Assembly (NCBI GenBank): GCA_027365375.1
Contig: DAHXNM010000133.1
Span: 1-5,547, forward strand
Direction: 5' to 3'
DNA length: 5,547 bases
Source: Ferrimicrobium sp.
Lineage (GTDB): Bacteria; Actinomycetota; Acidimicrobiia; Acidimicrobiales; Acidimicrobiaceae
Shown in pieces: positions 1 through 5,479 of the stretch. The stretch's first letter is position 1; the number at the start of each line of letters is the position of its first letter. The translations under genes were made by a program, and so were the position numbers. A model generated the notes under the pieces. The model searched no databases. It was not told the DNA's origin and worked only from the letters and a program-made list of their open reading frames with translations.

Positions 1-326
1 ACTCCGTGACGGAGGATAGCTACCCACCAGCCGTAGGAGACCTGAGCATGGGGTCCCTTGGAATCGGCGATTGCCCCGAGGGCAAAGCCCTTGACACCGA
101 GGCCGGTTCTCCAGAAGGAGGCTGACTCAGCTCCCCATAGCTTGGATGCACCCGCGCTGATCCACTCATAACCAAGCCATAGTCGCACTATCAGCCAGAC
201 TGACGAGGCGGCCTTGCTGGCAAAAACGTAACGAGCGACTCTTGGCTCCTCGATAGTAGTGGCGTCTACGAACTTCTTATTCGTGGACTCTGTCTCTCTA
301 TGACCTATGATGCCAACCTTTGCCAT
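1..326 (-). CDS. DoxX-family membrane protein (N-terminal part, cut by window edge)
   Basis: The minus strand stays open from an ATG at 326 to the window edge, giving the first 108 residues without a stop. A good AAGGAG ribosome site (335-340) lies 8 bases upstream of the ATG. After a polar N-terminus of about 40 residues comes a hydrophobic, tryptophan-rich segment (about residues 43-65, with VWLIVRLWLGYEWISAG and then SKLWG). It is followed by GVKGFALGAIADSKG and YGWWVAILRHG (about 77-108). This is the pattern of DoxX proteins, four-helix membrane proteins related to the large subunit of thiosulfate:quinone oxidoreductase (DoxD). In actinobacteria these proteins are usually annotated only as DoxX family, and the substrate is not proven. 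The family normally runs to about 150-200 residues, so one third to one half is missing beyond position 1. The family call is fairly firm, but a thiosulfate-oxidising role is only a possibility. Confidence 0.8.
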   Translation of the reverse strand, partial: MAKVGIIGHRETESTNKKFVDATTIEEPRVARYVFASKAASSVWLIVRLWLGYEWISAGASKLWGAESASFWRTGLGVKGFALGAIADSKGPHAQVSYGWWVAILRHG

Positions 327-480
327 GATGACGACTCCTTCAAGTCCCTCGCTCCTACTTTGGAGCTAACTATCGTTCTAGGCAGCCGAGCAGGGATAGC
401 ACAGTGGCATTGGGCATCGGCGAGTAGGGACTTCAGTCCATGGGAGGAGGGGTGATGGTCAGTCGTTGTCGATATTTAGC

Positions 481-507
481 CTTATAACAATTGCGGTGGC
501 TAGTCGA
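481..507 (-). promoter_or_regulatory. Possible sigma70-type promoter for the DoxX gene
   Basis: On the minus strand, TCGACT (507-502) and TATAAG (486-481) resemble -35 and -10 boxes separated by 15 bases, shorter than the usual 17. The site straddles the last codons and stop of the methyltransferase gene and would give a leader of about 150 bases before the DoxX ATG. It is offered only because the 173-base gap suggests the DoxX gene can be transcribed separately. This is a weak call made by eye. Confidence 0.22.
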
Positions 508-1090
508 TTGGGCGCTCTAGGACTGCAACTAGGGAGGGCGCGGCGTGTCCATGATCAGAGACGTCAGAGACCTTGGTAAGGGTATGTGGCACAAAACCGC
601 GGAAAGCGGTGCGGATCTCCTCCTCGTCGATGAGGAGATCCTTGTTAGGAGGGCCGGCAATCCCAAAAGAGTCGACATGATGGCCGATGATGTAGAGCCA
701 ACCACCAGGCGCCACTATGTGGTGTAGGCGCTGATATAGGTCGAGGCGTTCTTGGCGTGCAGGATGGATGTTCGCAAGAACCACGAAATTAAAGGCGCGG
801 GCTGTAGCCAGGTAGGTAAACATGTCTTCGCAGATAGTCTCGATCGCGAGCCCCTCGTGTTTGGCGACTGTTTGGAGCCGGTCTAGGGCGACATCTGCAA
901 AGTCGACGGCGGTGACCTCGAAGCCAGCGCGAGCGAGAAATAGAGCGTTGCGCCCCTCTCCACATCCGAGGTCTAGCGCGTCAGTTGGCGCGATCTGCGC
1001 CACTGCCTCCTTTAGCGATGGGTCAGCATCTGGAATCCACAACCTGTCGCTCTCGCGATAGCGTTCGTTCCACGCCGTGGCTTCACTCAA
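500..1090 (-). CDS. Class I SAM-dependent methyltransferase (TehB-like, substrate unknown)
   Basis: This small soluble methyltransferase of about 196 residues has a Rossmann fold. The N-terminal WNERY motif is followed by the SAM-binding motif I, LDLGCGEGRNALFLA (about residues 39-53). Next comes the acidic end of strand 2, VTAVDFA (about 59-65), with its Asp as the expected ribose contact. Later segments are a CEDMF motif near 87-91, FVVLANIHP (about 102-110) and the post-I motif VAPGGWLYIIGHH (about 126-138). The length and motifs fit the TehB/Methyltransf_25-type cytosolic enzymes that methylate small molecules, but nothing visible fixes the substrate. A GTG at 1096 would add two residues, but it lies inside the AAGGAGG ribosome site, so I prefer the TTG at 1090. 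The gene starts 13 bases after the stop of the dehydrogenase gene and is probably translationally coupled to it. Confidence 0.85.
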   Translation of the reverse strand: MSEATAWNERYRESDRLWIPDADPSLKEAVAQIAPTDALDLGCGEGRNALFLARAGFEVTAVDFADVALDRLQTVAKHEGLAIETICEDMFTYLATARAFNFVVLANIHPARQERLDLYQRLHHIVAPGGWLYIIGHHVDSFGIAGPPNKDLLIDEEEIRTAFRGFVPHTLTKVSDVSDHGHAAPSLVAVLERPID

Positions 1091-1095
1091 GTGCA

Positions 1096-1102
1096 CCTCC
1101 TT
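1096..1102 (-). promoter_or_regulatory. Ribosome binding site that sets the methyltransferase start
   Basis: A full AAGGAGG (1102 to 1096 on the minus strand) lies one base after the TGA of the upstream dehydrogenase gene and 5 bases before the TTG at 1090. The GTG at 1096 uses the last G of this motif as its first base, so a ribosome docked here could not start there. This supports the TTG start and coupling to the upstream gene. Confidence 0.7.
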
Positions 1103-1103
1103 G

Positions 1104-2429
1104 TCAATAGTCCATCATAACGTTTGGATTGATCACTCGTCCTGGGTTGAATATCTCTATTAGCTGTGCAAGCTGACGGCGTTCTACCGCAGACTGCACG
1201 ATACTTAGCTCCTGTTTCTTGAGCGTGCCGATCCCATGTTCAGCGCTGATGGCGCCTGCAAGCTTCACTACGTGTCTGTAGATCGCATGCGATACCGCCT
1301 CCAACAAGTGATCCTCTCCTATCAGGTTGACGTGTAGGTTGCCGTCACCAAGATGGCCAAAGCAGTAGCACTGGACCCCGGCCTCCCTGGCAGTGGTTTG
1401 GGCGAGTTGGTAGAGGTCGGCTAGACGATCGATGGGGACAGACAGGTCTAGCTTTAGCGGTTTTCCGACTCGAGCTATCCACCCCGGGATCTCCTCGCGC
1501 CAAGACCAGAGATCTGTGATTCGCCGAGGGTCATCGGCGATTATCCACTCTCGTTCTAGTTCGAGTTCATCGAGCTGGTCGGCGAATACCGATGCCTCTG
1601 AGAGAACCTCAATTAGCAGCGCTCCTCCTGGACTTGTAGGCCAAGGGGGATTCGAGGGGGCAAGTTGAACTGCCTCTGGACCTAGGAACTCAATCGCGTT
1701 GATCGCTGCGACATTTCCACGAAGTTTGGTGCCGATGGAGATGCCCTCTTCAAGTGATTGTAACGGAGTTATCGCCACAAGACGATGTTGAGGCTGTGCA
1801 AGTAGTCGGAGAGTAACCGAGGTAATGATTCCAAAAATCCCTTCTGAGCCGACTAGCAGTCGCTGTATAGACGGTCCAGTTGCATCCTTTAGCAGTGCCT
1901 CGCGAGGCTCCCTCGTCGATCCATCCCCAAAGACGTAGGATAAGTCGACAATGTTGTCCGCCATCGGACCGTAGCGGAGCACGTGGATGCCTCCTGCGTT
2001 GGTCGCCGTCATGCCTCCAAGGGTCGCGGATCCTCGTGATGCAATATCGACACCAAAGGCGAGTCCATAGCGAGCGATCTCGAATTGTAGATCTGCTAAC
2101 TTCACCCCGGCTCCGACGTTTGCGGTCATCGATACGGGGTCTACCTTGATCGTAACAAGGCGTTCTGTGCTAAGGAGGATCTCATTGTTTAGCGGAACTG
2201 AGCCACCCGCGAGCGAGGTGTTGCCTCCCTGGACCAAGATCTTTTCTTGGTGTGCGCCTACGTGTCTTACCAGTTCAGCTAGCTCAGCATGAGTTCTAGG
2301 ACGCAACAGCAGATCAGTGTTGCCGACTACCCGGCCAGTCCAATCGCGACAATAGCGAGCGATGATATCGGGGTCGGTGACGTTTACGTTGTCCGCCACT
2401 GATCTGGGCAGATCGAGATTTCTGACCAC
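1104..2429 (-). CDS. FAD-binding oxidoreductase, D-2-hydroxyacid dehydrogenase type (GlcD / D-lactate / D-2-hydroxyglutarate family)
   Basis: This 441-residue single-chain flavoenzyme belongs to the VAO/PCMH superfamily. The N-terminal FAD-binding type 4 domain shows the pyrophosphate loop QGGNTSLAGGSVP (67-79), the glycine-rich SRGSATLGGMTATNAGG (131-147) and GSEGIFG (194-200). The C-terminal FAD-oxidase domain carries the residues that bind the metal and the 2-hydroxyacid in relatives: R311 in SWREEIP, K326 in KLDLSVP, H359 and H366 with N368 in HLGDGNLHVN, and E397-H398 in SAEHGIG. All are present, so it should be active, oxidising a D-2-hydroxyacid to the 2-oxoacid and passing electrons to a quinone, cytochrome or electron-transfer flavoprotein. 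No GlcE or GlcF iron-sulfur partner is adjacent, which argues against a glycolate oxidase complex. I cannot choose between D-lactate and D-2-hydroxyglutarate. The start is GTG. The AGGG 7 bases upstream of it lies in a hairpin. Confidence 0.9.
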   Translation of the reverse strand: MVRNLDLPRSVADNVNVTDPDIIARYCRDWTGRVVGNTDLLLRPRTHAELAELVRHVGAHQEKILVQGGNTSLAGGSVPLNNEILLSTERLVTIKVDPVSMTANVGAGVKLADLQFEIARYGLAFGVDIASRGSATLGGMTATNAGGIHVLRYGPMADNIVDLSYVFGDGSTREPREALLKDATGPSIQRLLVGSEGIFGIITSVTLRLLAQPQHRLVAITPLQSLEEGISIGTKLRGNVAAINAIEFLGPEAVQLAPSNPPWPTSPGGALLIEVLSEASVFADQLDELELEREWIIADDPRRITDLWSWREEIPGWIARVGKPLKLDLSVPIDRLADLYQLAQTTAREAGVQCYCFGHLGDGNLHVNLIGEDHLLEAVSHAIYRHVVKLAGAISAEHGIGTLKKQELSIVQSAVERRQLAQLIEIFNPGRVINPNVMMDY

Positions 2430-2436
2430 ATCTTCA

Positions 2437-2458
2437 CCCTAGCGGAACGTCGCTAGGG
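2437..2458 (-). promoter_or_regulatory. Perfect inverted repeat over the ribosome site of the dehydrogenase gene
   Basis: CCCTAGCG (2437-2444) and CGCTAGGG (2451-2458) are exact reverse complements separated by 6 bases. In the dehydrogenase transcript the 3' arm ends in AGGG, the only Shine-Dalgarno-like sequence before the GTG start at 2429. Folding of the 8-bp stem would therefore hide the ribosome site. As DNA, the 22-base palindrome could equally be an operator for a dimeric repressor. There is no U-run after it, so it is not a typical terminator. The repeat is certain; its role is inference. Confidence 0.5.
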
Positions 2459-2632
2459 GATTGCAACTAGAACTGGAGAGGCACCACGGAAGACGAGGAG
2501 TTGACTTAACTGCGGGATCGGTTCGACGCTAGCCATCATCACCTCTCACAGCCGGAGGTCTGTCCTTCGTGGTCACTTCCCGCCGAGCTAATGTTCCAGG
2601 TAGCGGTCGAATCGATGCCTGCTTTCAACCGC
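2459..2632. other. Divergent intergenic region with no recognised element
   Basis: This lies between the dehydrogenase gene and the transporter operon and should hold the promoters for both. TTGACT at 2501-2506 resembles a plus-strand -35 box, but I find no convincing -10 at the right distance. I looked for molybdenum-cofactor or other metabolite riboswitch patterns and for tRNA-like folds, and recognised none. Confidence 0.4.
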
Positions 2633-2637
2633 GGAGG
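2633..2637 (+). promoter_or_regulatory. Strong Shine-Dalgarno for the 18-codon leader ORF
   Basis: GGAGG at 2633-2637 lies 6 bases before the ATG at 2644. This is the best ribosome site near the start of the transporter operon. The binding-protein gene itself has nothing comparable in front of its ATG at 2697 or 2709. Confidence 0.45.
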
Positions 2638-2643
2638 CAGTCC

Positions 2644-2700
2644 ATGTATCTCTCCATTTACGCAACTGACATTTGCTATATGCTACTCTTAATAGCATGA
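2644..2700 (+). CDS. Candidate leader peptide coupled to the binding-protein gene
   Basis: This 18-codon ORF encodes MYLSIYATDICYMLLLIA. A GGAGG sits 6 bases upstream of its ATG, and its TGA (2698-2700) overlaps the ATG of the next gene (2697-2699) as ATGA, the classical coupling arrangement. The second half of the peptide is hydrophobic (ICYMLLLIA), so it could be a tiny membrane peptide, or only the act of translating it may matter. It has no family I recognise, and no run of one amino acid that would suggest classical attenuation. The alternative is that the transcript begins near 2697 and is leaderless, in which case this ORF is not transcribed with the operon. The ORF and its geometry are seen directly; that it is translated is inferred. 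Confidence 0.4.
   Translation: MYLSIYATDICYMLLLIA
2684..2689 (+). promoter_or_regulatory. Possible -10 box for a leaderless transcript
   Basis: TACTCT fits the TANNNT consensus and ends 7 bases before the ATG at 2697, the geometry of leaderless actinobacterial messages. There is no good -35 box at the expected distance. A second possible pair, TTTACG (2657-2662) and TATGCT (2679-2684) with 16 bases between, would start transcription about 6 bases before the ATG. Either would exclude the leader ORF from the message. Confidence 0.22.
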
Positions 2701-3677
2701 ATCATTGCATGAAGCCCAATTGGAGATGGTTTGGCGGAGTTCTGGCGACGAGTGCGCTCCTGCTTGCCGCCTGTGGATCTAGTACCGCCTCATCGACTGT
2801 CTCTCACGAGCAGGCGAACGTTGCTTATGCGGGTTCACTACAGTTGCTCAATGAACATACCATCGGACCAGCTTTTGCTAAGGCCACCGGCTATCGCTAC
2901 AGCGGCCGAGGAGCGGGATCCTTTGGATTGTCCAAGGAGATCAGTTCCGGCGAGATTAGCCCGAATGTCTTCGAGAGCATTGGAGCGGCTCCCATCACCG
3001 AGCTTGAGCCATCGAAGACGAGCTGGTACGTCTCGTTTGCAGCCTCTCCCATCGTCGTTGTCTACAACCCTCACACCTCGTACGCACCCACCCTGAAGCT
3101 GATCAGTCAAGGAAAGTTGCCACTGTCGCAGCTTTTCAAGCTGTTTGCCACCAAGGGGTTTCTGCTCGGACGAACCAACCCAAATACCGACCCTCAGGGC
3201 CAGGCCTTCTACGAGATGGTGGAGCTTGGAGTGCATAGAATGCATCTGTCTGCGAGCCTGGTGCAGCAGGATCTTGGGCCAGTTGACAACCCTGCGCAGG
3301 TCTTTTCTGAGACGTCGCTCGAGGCACGCTTGGAGGCCGGTCAACTCGATGCGGCTAGCGCCTTCGAGTCCCAGGCTATTCAACTTCATCTGCCCTACAT
3401 TTCTCTACCCGCAAGCATCAATTTTGGCAGTCCGAATCTCGCCAAGGACTACGCCACCGCGAGCTTGACCCTGAGTGCTGGATCGGTCGTTCACGGTGTG
3501 CCTTTGCTAGTGGATGCGACGGTATTGGGTCATAGCGCAACCAGCGCTGCCGATGCGTTCGTCCGTTATCAGCTGCAGACCGCCGGCAGACGAGCCTTTG
3601 TCCATGCTGGCTATAACGTCTTTAGACCTATCTTTGTAGGTACTCGAGTGCCTCGATCTCTAAAAAATGTGGGATGA
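2697..3677 (+). CDS. wtpA: Tungstate/molybdate-type ABC transporter substrate-binding lipoprotein (WtpA-like)
   Basis: This 326-residue receptor would deliver molybdate or tungstate to the permease encoded next. The N-terminus is a lipoprotein signal: basic KPNWRW, a hydrophobic stretch, then lipobox LAAC with the lipidated cysteine at residue 26. AYAGSL (43-48) matches the first ligand-binding loop of ModA/WtpA receptors. WYVSFAASPIVVVYNP (110-125), GRTNPNTDPQGQ (158-169) and LPASINFGSPNLAKDY (237-252) follow the WtpA pattern. D165 in NTDPQG and E224 in AFES align with the two acidic residues that complete six-fold coordination of the oxyanion in archaeal WtpA/ModA structures. Those residues favour WtpA over bacterial ModA. 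No ribosome site precedes the ATG at 2697; an ATG at 2709 or a TTG at 2673 are other in-frame starts. I chose 2697 because it overlaps the leader ORF stop and leaves a normal signal peptide. Metal preference cannot be read from sequence. Confidence 0.82.
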   Translation: MNHCMKPNWRWFGGVLATSALLLAACGSSTASSTVSHEQANVAYAGSLQLLNEHTIGPAFAKATGYRYSGRGAGSFGLSKEISSGEISPNVFESIGAAPITELEPSKTSWYVSFAASPIVVVYNPHTSYAPTLKLISQGKLPLSQLFKLFATKGFLLGRTNPNTDPQGQAFYEMVELGVHRMHLSASLVQQDLGPVDNPAQVFSETSLEARLEAGQLDAASAFESQAIQLHLPYISLPASINFGSPNLAKDYATASLTLSAGSVVHGVPLLVDATVLGHSATSAADAFVRYQLQTAGRRAFVHAGYNVFRPIFVGTRVPRSLKNVG

Positions 3678-4470
3678 GTCACGACCAAAGATGCGGCGGC
3701 GATCGCTGCTTTCGTGGTTGTCGATCGTCTCAACCATAGCGATCTGGCTGATACTTATTGGCCCGTTGATCACCCTGTTTGTCAAGCTCTCACCGTCGGA
3801 GATAGTGAGTGCACTCGATCAACCGGGCGCGTTGTCGCCTCTTGGCATCTCGGTGGCATCTGCGGCCATTGCGTTAGCCTTCACTGTCCTTGGCGGGACT
3901 CCTTTGGCGTATGCACTGGCGAGGTCTCGTCGACGAGGACTGCGTTGGCTGGAGGTGGGCATGTTATTGATGCTGCTTATGCCGCCATTGGTGATTGGCC
4001 TCCTCCTGGTCTTCATGCTGGGACCGTTGACACCATTAGGAGAACTGTTGTCGAGGGTTCATCTGTCTGCGACCAACACCTTCTTCGCACTCATCGTCTG
4101 CGAGGTATATGAGGCGGCGCCCTACTATGTACTCGGAGCGCAGTCGACCTTTGCTGGGCTCGACCAGGCGATGCTCGACCAGGCGTCTTTGCTCGGCAAT
4201 ACACCGCGCGAGCGTTTCTTTCGCATCTCGCTGCCGCTCTCGCTACCACAGCTAAGCTCAAGCCTTGCTATCGCTTGGGCTAGGGCGATCGGGGCTTTCG
4301 GGGCGGTCGTGATCGTGGCGTATCATCCGTATGGGCTGCCGATGCAGGTTTGGACGACACTCAACGAGGTTGGACTGAGTCGTGCGCTGCCGTATGCACT
4401 CGTGCTCCTTGTAGTGTCGCTCCCACTGCCTTTGCTCGCTTATGCCTGGAGTCGCTATGCTCAGCGCTAA
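3667..4470 (+). CDS. Molybdate/tungstate-type ABC transporter permease (ModB/WtpB-like)
   Basis: This 267-residue inner-membrane protein has about six hydrophobic segments, near residues 18-40, 59-84, 98-120, 136-157, 196-220 and 240-260. The cytoplasmic coupling loop that docks on the ATPase is visible as LDQASLLGNTPRERFFRISL followed by PLSLP (about 169-194), the BPD_transp_1 EAA loop with its conserved Gly and the I-x-LP ending. The Glu of the EAA motif is replaced by Gln here. The ARAIGAFGAVVIVA segment (205-218) and YEAAPYYVLGAQSTFAGLD (148-166) are typical of ModB/WtpB/CysT-type oxyanion permeases. The ATG overlaps the end of the binding-protein gene by 11 bases and has no clear ribosome site, so it is probably translated by coupling. 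An in-frame ATG at 3691 would also leave the first membrane helix intact. Confidence 0.85.
   Translation: MWDESRPKMRRRSLLSWLSIVSTIAIWLILIGPLITLFVKLSPSEIVSALDQPGALSPLGISVASAAIALAFTVLGGTPLAYALARSRRRGLRWLEVGMLLMLLMPPLVIGLLLVFMLGPLTPLGELLSRVHLSATNTFFALIVCEVYEAAPYYVLGAQSTFAGLDQAMLDQASLLGNTPRERFFRISLPLSLPQLSSSLAIAWARAIGAFGAVVIVAYHPYGLPMQVWTTLNEVGLSRALPYALVLLVVSLPLPLLAYAWSRYAQR
4448..4451 (+). promoter_or_regulatory. Ribosome binding site that sets the ATPase start
   Basis: GGAG at 4448-4451 lies 5 bases before the ATG at 4457, inside the end of the permease gene. The longer alternative ATG at 4442 has no such sequence upstream, so the shorter protein, overlapping the permease gene by 14 bases, is preferred. 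Confidence 0.5.
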
Positions 4471-5479
4471 CTTTCTTATCGATCGGCGAGAGGGAGATGT
4501 CGAGCTCTCCTTTTGCGTACCGCCAGGGCGAAGGTTGGGGATCTTCGGGCCCTCGGGTGCTGGCAAAACGACAGCACTCGATGTTGTTGCAGGGCTCGCT
4601 ATGCCTCGGCATGGAGATGTATCGCTGGCTGGACGGCCACTGACCAAGGTGACCGCTGAAGATAGAACCATCTTTGTGCCACCCCATGAGCGCCAGGTCG
4701 GTCTGATCAGGCAGCGGCCAACCCTCTTCCCGCATCTCAGTGTGCGCGAAAATCTACTTTATGGCAAGGGGGTCAAGTCTTTTGAGCTGCTCGCACCGAT
4801 GATCGAGCGACTTGAGTTGATGGATCTACTCACGTCTCGGCCACGTCAACTCTCCGGAGGTGAGGCGCAGCGGGTCTCGATCGCACGGACTCTAGCGAGA
4901 GAGAATCAGGCTTTGCTCCTTGATGAGCCTTTTCAGGGTCTAGATGATCGTCTGCGTACTGAACTGCTCCTTGTTCTCGATGAACTCCTCAGCGCTCTTC
5001 AGATTCCTGTTGTGATGGTAGCCCACGAGTTGGAGCTGGTCTCCCACTTCGCTGATGACATCATCGTGGTTGAGAATGGTAGAGCTTTGGGCTTTGGGGA
5101 GGTGCGGAAGCTGCTCAAGGAGCCGCCGTCGGTGAAGCTGGCGAGCATTCTCGGTTTTACGCATTTTGTTGCTATCGACGGCCTCCGTCGCATCGGCATC
5201 CATCCGGATCGCATGTTTGCAGGGGCAGAACCCACACGAGGGTATGTATTTCCAGTTTCGATTCTGTCGACAAAGGACGTAGGAGGCGGTGTCCTCTATC
5301 GCCTTAAACTGGCTGATCAGCAGTTGGTGGCGAGCTTTGCCGATGACCGTCTGTCACATAGCGAAGACCCAAAAGTCACCGTTCTAGATCCACCGGTCTT
5401 TGGGCAAGATGACGAGTGTCAGGGGATTTGGCGGGGGATGACGTCGAGCGTCGAAGGAGCAGTGGATGAAAGGCGATAG
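4457..5479 (+). CDS. Molybdate/tungstate-type ABC transporter ATP-binding protein (ModC/WtpC-like)
   Basis: This 340-residue protein is the ATPase that would power the transporter. In order it shows Walker A GPSGAGKTT (31-39), Q-loop Q86 followed by LFPHLSVREN (90-99), the signature LSGGEAQ (132-138), Walker B ALLLDEP (152-158) with catalytic Glu 157, a D-loop with FQGLD (159-163) in place of the common SALD, and switch His 190 in VAHE. The PHLSV spacing after the Q-loop is characteristic of ModC-type and related oxyanion importers. After about residue 225, IGIHPDRMF and then VFPVSILSTKDVGGGVLYRL (about 246-284), ending near VTVLDPPVF, resemble a TOBE/Mop-like domain. In some ModC proteins that domain binds the oxyanion and shuts transport off. 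The length is close to the usual 340-360. The gene overlaps the permease gene and the regulator gene by 14 bases each. Confidence 0.87.
   Translation: MLSANFLIDRREGDVELSFCVPPGRRLGIFGPSGAGKTTALDVVAGLAMPRHGDVSLAGRPLTKVTAEDRTIFVPPHERQVGLIRQRPTLFPHLSVRENLLYGKGVKSFELLAPMIERLELMDLLTSRPRQLSGGEAQRVSIARTLARENQALLLDEPFQGLDDRLRTELLLVLDELLSALQIPVVMVAHELELVSHFADDIIVVENGRALGFGEVRKLLKEPPSVKLASILGFTHFVAIDGLRRIGIHPDRMFAGAEPTRGYVFPVSILSTKDVGGGVLYRLKLADQQLVASFADDRLSHSEDPKVTVLDPPVFGQDDECQGIWRGMTSSVEGAVDERR
5454..5459 (+). promoter_or_regulatory. Ribosome binding site for the helix-turn-helix gene
   Basis: AAGGAG at 5454-5459 lies 6 bases before the ATG at 5466, within the last codons of the ATPase gene. It is one of the best-matched ribosome sites in the transporter operon and is the main reason for accepting the truncated downstream gene. 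Confidence 0.7.

Noticed and set aside
428..439. Near-palindrome GGACTTCAGTCC between the methyltransferase and DoxX genes
   Set aside because: It has only 5-base arms with a 2-base centre, no U-run and no second copy. It is too short to call a terminator or operator.
613..641. A 10-bp perfect inverted repeat (613-622 with 632-641) inside the methyltransferase gene
   Set aside because: It encodes the DLLIDEEEI stretch, whose Leu-Leu and Glu-Glu codons are naturally complementary. It is mid-gene with no U-run, so it is probably a by-product of coding.
2520..2527. GGTTCGAC resembling the T-arm of a tRNA
   Set aside because: The flanking bases do not form a T stem, and no acceptor or anticodon arm can be drawn around it.
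2483..2573. Long-range pairing of 2483-2495 with 2561-2573 (12 of 13 positions including two G-T pairs) as a possible structured leader
   Set aside because: In a region this size a helix of that quality is expected about once or twice by chance, and I recognise no riboswitch consensus in the loop. Covariation across relatives would be needed.
2461..2640. Molybdenum-cofactor or similar metabolite riboswitch upstream of the transporter operon
   Set aside because: I could not match the conserved core of any riboswitch class I know. A covariance-model search of 2430-2700 on both strands would settle it.
434..2646. CAGTCCATG repeated at 434-442 and 2638-2646, and TGCAACTAG at 524-532 and 2462-2470
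   Set aside because: Nine-base matches in a window of this length are expected by chance, and the contexts are unrelated.
2838..3389. Long antisense open frame opposite the binding-protein gene, and similar open frames opposite or within the other genes
   Set aside because: Their predicted proteins have low-complexity or arginine/serine-rich compositions with no recognisable motifs, and they lie over genes with clear family motifs.
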